Source: Chara braunii (taxonomy: Eukaryota > Streptophyta > Charophyceae > Charales > Characeae). From it: 27,917 nucleotides of DNA. Below the pieces are notes generated by a model that did no database searches, was not told the DNA's origin, and saw only the letters and a program-made list of their open reading frames with translations. The DNA is taken from contig BFEA01000116.1 in NCBI GenBank assembly GCA_003427395.1, positions 2,234,382 to 2,262,298 of the forward strand. The letters run 5' to 3'. Below, one piece after another: positions 10,184 through 18,250 of the stretch (position 1 is its first letter; each line of letters begins with the position of its first letter). The position numbers and the translations under genes were made by a program.

Positions 10184-11088
10184 CTCCATCGGACTTGTCA
10201 TCGACAGCCAGCCACATTCCACTGGCTGTCTCCCCATCTCTCTCTCACCCGCGTATCCACTCCCTTGCTCGCCGGAAACTCCACCTTTCTTCCACCAATG
10301 CTCCATCACCGTGTTCTTGCATTAGATTGAAATGGACAGAGAGAAGTAGAGGGCTCTGTCGTTGGCAGCACGTCTCGTCTTGGCCCTCCCCCTCTTCCGC
10401 ATCAGGTGCCATGGCATGATGCTGCACTGCTTCTGCCATCTCTTTTGCTCATTCATTATCCCGCTGATTGAGTGGCTAGTCAATTGATCTATCCATTAGG
10501 TCCATGGCTGGTGTATCGTCATCCACCCTCTGAATGGGTTGCTTGCGAATTGCTCCTCTAAGGGCGTGAGTCCAGCTATCAGAGTAAATTTTGTGGTGAA
10601 TTGATTCGAAGAGTCTGATTTAGAAGTAAACTGCTCCCCCAGCATTTCAAGGCACTTAAAAGCTTGCTGATTAGTGCAGTCCTTGCATTTTTCTGCCCAT
10701 CAAGAGCCTTTTTCCTTTAGGGGACCATAGATGTTGTTGCTGTGCTGAACATTGGGGAGGAAAATGACGTAGGGGAAAAAAAAAGAAATTCCAAAACTTG
10801 AGTTTCAAAAGCCACAACTCCGATCTTACACCTATTCAGAGCTCGCCGCACTTCTTGTTGTGGTCAAAATGAGTTTGATCCGAAGGCTGAATCAACAACG
10901 ATTACAAAAAAGAAACCTAACCTACAACGACCAAACGACAACGCTGACAAAAGACATTCACCCGACAAAGATCCCGTCGAAAGCCAGGGCGATCATTAGT
11001 AGATGCTCAATCTCCGCTTCTCGCTTCTACGGGCCGACTTAGAAACAAACCGGACCACCACATTGCCCATCCTGTGATGAGAGAAAAT
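10184..11088. other. No recognisable feature
   Basis: About 900 bases of ordinary composition. Only short open frames were seen, and none had motifs or a convincing start context. Confidence 0.6.
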
Positions 11089-11192
11089 AAAGCACCTGAC
11101 ATCAGCGAGGGGTCTCCAGGAAACGCCCTAGCAGCAACTTAAAGCACGTGACCTCGGTGAGAGGTCTCCAAGATAACCCCGAGCAGCGGCTT
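11089..11192. repeat. Two diverged 52-bp tandem units
   Basis: Units at 11089-11140 and 11141-11192 both begin AAAGCAC and contain GAGGTCTCCA or GGGGTCTCCA, then end in GCAGC(A/G)(A/G)CTT. The copies differ at roughly a fifth of positions, so this is an old duplication. Confidence 0.8.
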
Positions 11193-11270
11193 TTCTCACT
11201 TCCCTAGGAGCCCACACATCACAAAGAGAGAACCACCACCTTTTCCCCTTTTCCCCTCCAACTTCGCCAC

Positions 11271-11630
11271 GGTGAACCCAATGGACCCATTTCGCCATGG
11301 ACCCATATCGCTGACATCGATGTCCGGAGGTGTTACTCCCATGTCGTAGTAGAGCACCATAATGGGTCCGTCACGGACCCCTAGCTGTGGCTGTGTGGGT
11401 GACATCGATTGGAAGGAGCATGTTCGTGCATCCCAAATGTGGTCGGCGAACCCCACGGACCCATTTCACCATGGATCCATTTCGCCACGGACCCATTTCG
11501 CCACCGAACGCGAACATGATGCTATGTAGGGTAGAAGGTCGCATTGCGCCGCTTGCAGCCCTCCGCCCTCATTTCCCCGACATCGGTGTCTGGAGACATT
11601 GTTCCCATGTCGTAGCAGAACTCCATCATG
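11271..11630. repeat. Duplicated module with GGACCCATTTCGCC motifs
   Basis: 11271-11364 and 11445-11630 share a start (GGTGAACCCA / GGCGAACCCC followed by GGACCCATTTC) and an end. The end is a 52-bp block at 11313-11364 and again at 11579-11630, around CCCATGTCGTAG. The second copy has extra GGACCCATTTCGCC units and an insertion between the two parts. Confidence 0.75.
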
Positions 11631-12522
11631 TGATGGATCTGCGGCTCCTCTGCTGAGTAGTCTGTGAAGGCCGGTGGGGGTTGGCATCCTCTCCACCAGC
11701 TGTCCCAACGCCTGCTTCGGCAGCATCCTCCATGGGTCTGACGTTTTGCAGATTCGTGGGATTCCCTCCTTCTGGCATTGAACCTTCTTCCGTCTGATGC
11801 TCCACCTCGATTGGTGCGCTTCTCTTACGAGCGCCTTGGCGCGTGGTCTGGTATGGTGACACATGTGTAGTCCCGTGTGTAAGGTCTCGTGCTCTTGCAG
11901 TTGACAATGCTACGGCGAGTCCAAGTTGAATTGACTGTAGGGCTGTTCCAACCTTCTTCTCCCCGCGACCATAGCCACATTCCTCCTCAATGGAGGCGCA
12001 GGAGATTAGGTCAAACGTTGTCGTCACTGCGATAGCGGGGCAATGTGGAACAGGCCAGCCGAACAAGCGCACTGGCAGCAGCGGGACCGAGTGCTAACAT
12101 TAGCACCGTGAACCAGTGGCCCCTTTCGGGATCTCCTTGGTACTTTTTGTTTTCATTTCCGAAAGGCTGTGTGGCGAAAATTGCATTTTCGACAGTGGTG
12201 TGGTGAGCCCCCCAGACTCTACGAATCTAAAAGACAAACGAATCCAACAAAAACACAAAACACGCGGCCCACTTTCGCAAATATTCAGTCCGACCTATGG
12301 CCACTGGCAAACGCTCACGGGAAGGGAGATCCCACTTTTGCTGGCGCTCAGTGAACTCCCACATTTGCCGGTGTGAACATTCAGTTGTCGTATGTCCTCT
12401 GTGCCCATCTCCACCACCCACACTCTCCATCCCAAGGTCTCCACGTGAATTTGCGCCCGATTTCAGCACGGAGTGGGCCATCCATCCCTGCCCCGCAGCC
12501 AATGCCGCTGAAGGGTTAGGAT
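11631..12522 (-). other. Possible old coding remnant, unidentified
   Basis: On the minus strand, 12072-11626 is open for 148 codons with a hydrophilic Gln/Glu/Arg-rich second half. I recognise no domain. It overlaps the duplicated module and has no supporting splice or start signals, so it may be a chance frame or part of a decayed mobile element. 12073-12522 shows nothing identifiable. Confidence 0.25.
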
Positions 12523-12647
12523 GATACTCTACCCTATAATACTCTACCCTATGATAGTCTACTCTACACTACTCTACTGTACTCATCGCTACTCTACTCG
12601 GTACTCTACTCTACTCGGTACTCTATGATACTCTATGATACTCTACG
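12523..12647. repeat. TACTCTAC-type simple repeat
   Basis: About 125 bases built from variants of ATACTCTAC, GTACTCTAC and ATGATACTCT. It precedes the irregular repeat family that starts at 12674. Confidence 0.9.
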
Positions 12648-12673
12648 GATTCCCTAGAGGCCGCGGTGCGGTA

Positions 12674-13158
12674 TTTGTGTGTGGTGAACCAAAATATGGA
12701 TCACAGTCCGACGTGGGCGAGGGTGTTGGGGGGGGGGGCGCTCCCCGCCCCTCAACTTGGAAAAAAAACGGGTTTATGTGTGGTGAAGTAAGATATGGAT
12801 CCAAGTCCGCAACTTGCACAAAAAAAAGAAAGTGTATTCTTAACTATGTATTAGGCAAAAAAAAAAATAATGAACACTTCTTATCGGCCGCCGTGTGGGT
12901 TTTGTGTGTGGTGAAGCGAGATATGGATCCAAGTCAAACATGGAGAGGGGGGGACCCAACAACTTGAATTAAAAAAAGAAGAATGAATATTCTTAACTTT
13001 TTATTAGAATATGTTGTTTAAGTTAAAAAAATGCACATGAACGTAGAGTTTTGCAGTCCGTAAACATACATGAATATTTTTAAATATTTTTTATGAATGT
13101 GAAAGTATGTTTAGGTTGGGGTTTGTGTGTGGTGAAGCAAGATATGGATCCAAGTCCA
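12674..13158. repeat. Four copies of a GTGTGGTGAAG...ATATGGATCCAAGTCC repeat
   Basis: A header of about 36 bases recurs at 12674-12709, 12773-12809, 12901-12935 and 13122-13158, all in the same direction. Each is followed by a G- or C-rich stretch and then AACTTG(G/A)A leading into an A-run. Copies 2 and 3 also share TATTCTTAACT and TATTAG. Spacing varies (about 100, 128 and 221 bases). Homopolymer slippage at the G and A runs probably explains part of the variation. Confidence 0.85.
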
Positions 13159-13521
13159 ACAGCCAACCCCCCGGGAACTTGAAAACGAAAAGTCCATTTA
13201 AGTCTGTGTGAGTACTTTCTTTACCGTTTCGGTAGTTTTTCATGTGGGCGTAACCCGCACCGCCCACACCGCAGGTGCTAATCTAGTCACCATAAAAGGC
13301 CAGGCATAGGTACAAAGGTATCTTGTGTTTGTTTCTGACGAAGAAAGTTACTCAGCAAACGACAACAATTACAATGGAGAAGAAGTCTAAATCATTGAAG
13401 TGCAAGAATGAACTGAACCATTCAGGGAGTCACAAAAGACGACAGCAAAACTTAAGCAGGAAGAGATTTAAGGGATAAAAAAAGTGTGCACGAGAAAGGA
13501 AACAAGCAAACCAAACTGATC
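13159..13521. other. No recognisable feature
   Basis: About 360 bases between the repeat family and the U6 retrocopy. No ORF or RNA motif could be supported. Confidence 0.6.
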
Positions 13522-13628
13522 TTTTTTTTTTTTTTATACCATTTCTCGATTTATGAGTGTCATCCTTGTGCAGGGACCATGCTAATCTTCTCTGTGTCGT
13601 TCCAATTTTAACGGATGTCCTGAAGGAC
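13522..13628 (-). pseudogene. U6 spliceosomal snRNA retropseudogene
   Basis: The minus strand reads a nearly full-length U6 snRNA. It has the 5' hairpin (GTCCTTCAGGACATCC), AAAATTGGAACGA, the ACAGAGA box in ACAGAGAAGATTAGCATGG (13595-13577), CAAGGATGACAC and AAATCGAGAAATGG. Functional U6 ends in a T-run terminator, but this copy ends in about 14 As (13535-13522), which marks a polyadenylated retrocopy. No TATA box or plant upstream element lies 5' of it (13629-13660), and several positions differ from the conserved U6 sequence (CGCAAGG to CACAAGG; CGCACAAATC to CTCATAAATC). Confidence 0.85.
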
Positions 13629-13655
13629 AACGTTACTTCAAACTTGACATGCTGA

Positions 13656-13837
13656 TGGATACAATTACGGCGACGGCCTTGATATATCATCATCGAACCA
13701 ACCGACCCTAGGTAAATGCAAATTGTCGTATCGTACTCACCTGCTTCCCAGTGGAGCTTGAACGCAGGTCTGTATTTCAACAATTCAGGGGTGTACCAAT
13801 TGAGCTAGGACAGCTGGTAATTGGTGGATACAATTAC
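13656..13837. repeat. 13-bp target-site duplication flanking SINE copy 2
   Basis: TGGATACAATTAC occurs exactly at 13656-13668 and 13825-13837, bracketing the SINE. This is the length expected for LINE-mediated retroposition. Confidence 0.8.
13669..13824 (-). mobile_element. tRNA-derived SINE, copy 2
   Basis: Same family as the copies at 10018 and 27191. On the minus strand the A box is TAGCTCAATTGG (13807-13796) and the B box CGTTCAAGCTC (13764-13754). It shares CCTAGG and the TGATGATATATCAAGGCC end. It lacks the A-rich tail of the other copies, yet has a perfect 13-bp target-site duplication. It lies 28 bases upstream of the U6 retrocopy on the same strand. Confidence 0.85.
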
Positions 13838-13907
13838 TACTGGGGCCTAGCCCCTTTTTTTCTCTTCTTTCTTCTTTCTTTTCTCTTTCTCTTGGAAAAA
13901 GGGAAAC

Positions 13908-14942
13908 CTAGACCATACCATTTGCAGAATACTTCCGCCAGAGGACCTTGCGTGCAATCAACACAAGCACGTGCACTTTCTCTTGCAGAATGTCACCTCC
14001 TTGAACATCGAATTTCTCTCCAGCTGCTGCAGCGGTCCCTTCGTCTGCAGCTTTTCCGGATGCTTGTTCCATCTGCCGACCATCGCTGCTCTTCTCGGGT
14101 TGAGATCTTAAGGGTTTGCTTGTGTGGCCATTCTCACTTGGTTGTGAAATGCTAATTGCTCCCACCTTTGTTTCCTCACTATCGAGGGCCAGGCTGTAGG
14201 CACTTAGTAGACCCTGGCCTAAAACAAACTGCTGCTGCTCGTGCTGCTGGAACGCGTGACCGATATAGGTTGCCGAAGAGGTTTTGATGAGTGCTTGTGC
14301 CCCTCTGGCAGCAGCCTTAACACCGTCTGTAGAAGGCGGCCCACCGCTCCGCCCAGCAATCGCTCTTGTTTCTGGTAATGAATGTTTCAACTCTTTCGAT
14401 ACTCCAGAGTCAGAGACTGCAGGCGTGAGGTCTGCAAAATCAACCCCTGGCTGGGAAGTCTGCTTGTTATGTATTTCATTAGGTGCTTCGATCACGCGGA
14501 GTGGAGACTGATGATGATGTTTACCCGGCATGCGAGCCCCTCCAGCAGGTGACGGATCAGGATGTCGACGAAAGCCGCGAAGCGCTCGCTCTAAAGACAG
14601 GTGTACTTCAGCTGCAGTTGTAGCGGCACTTGCGCCAGATGCTGCTGCCGCGTTCGAGACAGACAAATCGGTAGACTTAGGCCCTCTGGGACTTGGAACT
14701 GGTTCCAATAATTTGTTGTTTGATGCTGGTGGCTGTTGCTTTGTAGAAAGACTTGCAGCTGCAACTGGTTTGCTCTCATGGCCTATCTGTAGCTGTAAGC
14801 TTGATTGCAACCTTGCGGGTGATGGATCCGTCTTCATCCCTGGTGGGGCTGGTTGTACTGGATGGCACTTGGCATCAACAGTCTTTATCCCTACGCTGTG
14901 TTGTGAACTCGCTCCTCCTCCTCCTCTCCGACAGTCCATCAT
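13908..14942 (-). CDS. Possible host exon: low-complexity protein of unknown function
   Basis: About 344 codons open from ATG ATG at 14942. The frame stays open upstream to a TAA near 15022, so an internal exon is also possible (acceptor-like CACAG or GTTGCAG just upstream). The product is rich in Ala, Ser, Pro, Gln and Lys, with Gln runs such as HEQQQF and Ala runs such as AAAASGASAATTAAE. I recognise no domain, signal peptide or membrane segment. The C-terminal end (HVLVLIARKVLWRKYSANG) is unlike the rest and may be intron read-through; AAATG|GTATGG near 13917 is a possible donor. It is the only long frame here not explained by a mobile element. A chance frame in GC-rich DNA cannot be excluded. 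Confidence 0.4.
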   Translation of the reverse strand: MMDCRRGGGGASSQHSVGIKTVDAKCHPVQPAPPGMKTDPSPARLQSSLQLQIGHESKPVAAASLSTKQQPPASNNKLLEPVPSPRGPKSTDLSVSNAAAASGASAATTAAEVHLSLERALRGFRRHPDPSPAGGARMPGKHHHQSPLRVIEAPNEIHNKQTSQPGVDFADLTPAVSDSGVSKELKHSLPETRAIAGRSGGPPSTDGVKAAARGAQALIKTSSATYIGHAFQQHEQQQFVLGQGLLSAYSLALDSEETKVGAISISQPSENGHTSKPLRSQPEKSSDGRQMEQASGKAADEGTAAAAGEKFDVQGGDILQEKVHVLVLIARKVLWRKYSANGMV

Positions 14943-15022
14943 TATCAAGGTGCATGCATAGAGTGCAGCTGCAACTGAGTTGAGGTGGACGGAAAAGCCG
15001 AAAAAATCCCCTGTGGATTATT

Positions 15023-15533
15023 GACACCAAAATGACCAAACAAGACAAATATCACTCAAGTAAGAGTTTTGAATCTGTCTGGCATTGAGGTTGAGCTTCC
15101 GTTTTTCAAGTCTTTTTTCTTTGAAGGGAAAAAAAGAGCAGAATTCTGGTGTTGCTTCCTGACCTGTCCAAACGCGGACCAGTGACGGGAGATGGTGAGA
15201 GATATCTGGAATGCGGTCACGGAAGTAGCATTTGAAAGCAGTCCAAAGTGCAGGCCAATGAGCTACACTCAACAGGAATCGTACACAACCTCCCAGAATT
15301 GGCTCTTTTTCCTGATGCGTAAATCAACAATATGCTGAGTATTGGCAATATGGAAGGGAAGGTGTCCGATTACCCTAGGAGGGTCCAGAGCTGCTATCGG
15401 AGAACAACTTCAAGAGATCAATGGTCCGGTAGATACGGAGATATTGGTCGTCTACGATGTGTGGACTCTCTTAAGAAGGAACCCGGACAAGAGAAGGAGA
15501 TAGTAAAGAGTACCAAAGACTTTTGACAAGCAA

Positions 15534-15534
<1 letters not shown>
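15023..15534. other. No recognisable feature
   Basis: About 500 bases between the candidate exon and the microsatellite. Short frames only (for example 15332-15526 plus), without motifs. Confidence 0.6.
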
Positions 15535-15604
<70 letters not shown>

Positions 15605-15647
15605 NNNNNNNNNNNNNNNNNNNNCTCTCTCTCTCTCTCTCTCTCTG

Positions 15648-15700
<53 letters not shown>

Positions 15701-15701
15701 C
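15535..15701. repeat. Compound (CT)n / (CTAT)n microsatellite with assembly gap
   Basis: A CT run (15535-15604), 20 Ns (15605-15624), more CT (15625-15646), then a CTAT tetranucleotide run to 15701. The N block is probably a placeholder for an unresolved microsatellite, so distances across it are unreliable. Confidence 0.97.
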
Positions 15702-16493
15702 TGGGCTTTGTTAGACAGTCCTCAGGGCGTCCTCGGGCTCCGAGGATGAATCCTCGGTGAAATTTTGGAATTTTGGTGGTGGCGTTCCACCTATCCTCGA
15801 CGAATGGCTCCAAGGGCGAATCCTCGGGGGCTTCCCGTGACCAATTTTATACGATTATACGCGGCCGCGGGAGGTGTGTCCGTGGTGCGGTTCGGGATGT
15901 CCGCTCAAGAGGCGTGTTGGTACCCAGGCGACGGGTGTGAATACGTGGGGGGCCGCAAAAAAAAAAAAAAAGGTGGGAATGTCCCCGTCCAAAATTTGAA
16001 ATTCGAGTTCCGGCGAGGGACAACGGCTAGGCAGCACAGGCATTCACAGTGCGGCGGCTAGGCAGTGGATATGTTGTTTTCCTCGCAATCCCTTTCGCAC
16101 TCTCCTTCTCGACTCGCTGAGTGATGACGACGACGCGCAGTGTGTGGTGGAAGGTGCGTTCGGCGAAGAGGTATGTCGCCAGGTCGGCTCCTTGAGTGAC
16201 AGTGCGTGGCACCTTGGAGCGCGAGCTTTGGTGGTCGAATCCTCTGTTGTGCCATCATCCGTTCCGATCGCCCTGAGGACGCGTACACAAGGAAGGAGGC
16301 AGGCTTGTGGGTGACCACGTCTTTTCGTAGTTCATGGGCAATGGAGGGTGGGGGGGGAGATGGGCGTGCAGTGTTGATGTCCATTGAGAAGATGGCGGTG
16401 GTGGGGGCGGCGCTGGCCGTCATTGGCCGTTGTCAGGTAGACAGAGTGTCCAGCCGCATGTAGGCAAAGCAATTGAGGCACAGGAAAAGGATG
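15702..16493. other. No recognisable gene; short GAATCCTCGG repeats
   Basis: CCGAGGATGAATCCTCGG at about 15739 forms a 7-bp stem, and GAATCCTCGG recurs near 15818. An A-run of about 14 lies at 15957-15971. The minus-strand frame 16423-16058 and other frames here have no recognisable domain. Confidence 0.5.
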
Positions 16494-16649
16494 TTGATAC
16501 AAAGAGTGACAACTCGACGCCCCAGACTGTGTGGCAACTTCGGAGGCTGTAGTTCAATCGCAACACTGGGCTTGATACAAAGAGTGACAACTCGACGCCC
16601 CAGACTGTGTGGCAACTTCGGAGGCTGTAGTTCAATCGCAACACTGGGC
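16494..16649. repeat. Exact 78-bp tandem duplication
   Basis: Units 16494-16571 and 16572-16649 are identical by eye, each from TTGATACAAAGAGTGACAAC to CAACACTGGGC. Because 78 is a multiple of three, overlapping frames on both strands pass through it unbroken. The longest (minus, 17017-16433) gives a 26-residue repeat with no known domain. Confidence 0.95.
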
Positions 16650-17005
16650 TCCGGTGTGCCCCCTCGAGCGACGCCAAGATGGTGGATGAAACGAAGAACG
16701 GACGGGATTTTAATTTTGCGAAGATCTGCGGGTGTGTGATGAGGAGACGACTGCCTGCGTGCTTCCATGGGAACACTTCGGTGACGTGATGACCCCTCCC
16801 CCCTTGCAGGCGTTGTACTGTTCGTCAATTGTTTGTCCATCCTGCTCCCCTTCTTCGTCGACTGCCTCGTCTGATTCCTCTCAAGAAGCCGCCCAGGAAA
16901 CACAAGTGGAACACGAAAACCACAAGATAAGCAGCCTGACGATGAGCAGCAGTAGCGGCATCCTGCGGTGCAGGTCAGCCATGAACAACACAAGAGAGAG
17001 GATAG
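16650..17005. other. Flank of the gypsy LTR, no recognisable feature
   Basis: Sequence outside the minus-strand element. A minus-strand frame from 17017 starts with a hydrophobic, leader-like stretch, but its start lies inside the LTR end, so it is probably chance. Confidence 0.5.
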
Positions 17006-18220
17006 TGTTATGAACATGATAGTCTGTTGAAATTTTATCAACACTCACTCACAGGAACTCCCGTACACACCCATACATGCACAAAAGGAAGGGGAGAGGT
17101 AGCGGAGGGTCACATCGCCCAGGAAAGAAAACGCAGCGGAAGACTCAGAGGAGCGAAGTGACAGAATACACAATTCAGTGAATTCTCTCCACAGAAATCC
17201 CAACAATCATTCATAGAACACAACCGAGTGATCACAGCCAGAAATCAATGAAGAGATGACAACTCAAACACAGTATTACCACTGTTTATTAAACTCAGAG
17301 CATCGTTCAACTGAAATGACCTCAGAACCCTGCTGCGCTACCCTCAGAGGGGTAGCGCCTCAACCCCACCACCCGGAACAACTAAAAATAGCACCGAAAC
17401 CCCAGGTAACACCCAGCGCCACCCTGACATCCAACTCAGTGGCCTGCGCCAAAGTGAAACAGACTCCCAGAGCCAATCGCCACCCAGACGATGAAGAAGA
17501 AGCTCAGCGCCAACAGTCCTTGATGAAGATGAAGTCCAGACGATGATATCTCTGAGAAGATGCAGCTATGGCTGCATCGCCACTGGGACCCTACTTCTGA
17601 GGAGGGTCAGCAATGCACCACGTGCTCCAACGCATCAGACCTCTGATAGCCTAGACCGCTTTGACTCCCAAAGAGTCAGAGCGGACAGCGTTGACCCCAG
17701 TCTTGTCAGCGCTCCGAAGGTCCGCCTATGTCCGCCGTCTCCCACACTAGAATCAACAACCACGAACTGATACTGTGTGCGCAGCGACTCCCACCACGAA
17801 GTGTCAAGTGCCAAAAAGCCCAGGACCGATGTCCCCATCCTATCTATACTCTACTACTAGCCTAGACCGACCTAGACCGGACTAACTGACCGACCGGTAC
17901 CGTTTCTGTTTCGACCTCTAGGGCCTCTCCCTACCCGGCTATAGGCTATAGGACCGTCTATCAGCGTAGGCCCATAGGGCCTGTCTGTCCTAGGGGTAGC
18001 CCGGGTCTGCTATTCGCAGTTAGGGTAGCTGTAGGAAATTCGAGTTAGTACTGGGCCCATATTTCCTATATTTACAAATATGTCCCTCATGAATTTTCCT
18101 TACAGGTAGGTCTCTCGGTTAGCCCTCAGCCAAACAAAATGACGAATATGTCCCTACCTATGGTACAGCCTCGTCTGAGAGAGGCTACATGCAACCTGGA
18201 ACCAGCAAGTCATTGCAGAC
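17006..18220 (-). repeat. 3' LTR of the minus-strand gypsy element (about 1.2 kb)
   Basis: Matches 1877-3089 nearly throughout. The outer end is TGTTATGAACATGA at 17006 (plus reading), i.e. ...TAACA on the element strand, where similarity to the other copy stops. An AATAAA polyadenylation-type signal (17290-17285, minus) lies well inside, and a CCTACCTGTAAGG block near 18107 corresponds to the TATA-like CCTATAAGG of the other copy. Confidence 0.78.
17285..17290 (-). promoter_or_regulatory. AATAAA poly(A)-type signal in the LTR
   Basis: TTTAATAAACAG on the element strand. The plus-strand copy has TTTATAAACAG at the same site, so the hexamer is not conserved between copies. Confidence 0.4.
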
Positions 18221-18234
18221 CTACCCTCCCCTGG
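18221..18234 (-). promoter_or_regulatory. Polypurine tract of the minus-strand gypsy element
   Basis: CCAGGGGAGGGTAG on the element strand, 17 bases after the pol stop at 18251 and just before the LTR. It is equivalent to 1864-1874. Confidence 0.65.
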
Positions 18235-18250
18235 GGCGAGGACCTCCGAG

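Noticed and set aside
12674-13158. CRISPR-like array
   Set aside because: Spacing is irregular, spacers contain homopolymers and shared sequence, and the context is a eukaryotic retrotransposon region.
13536-13628. Functional U6 snRNA gene
   Set aside because: Poly-A in place of the T-run terminator, no upstream promoter elements, and substitutions at conserved positions.
16433-17017. Secreted-protein-like minus frame with internal repeat
   Set aside because: The start lies within the LTR terminus, there are overlapping frames of equal quality, and the repeat is a recent DNA duplication.
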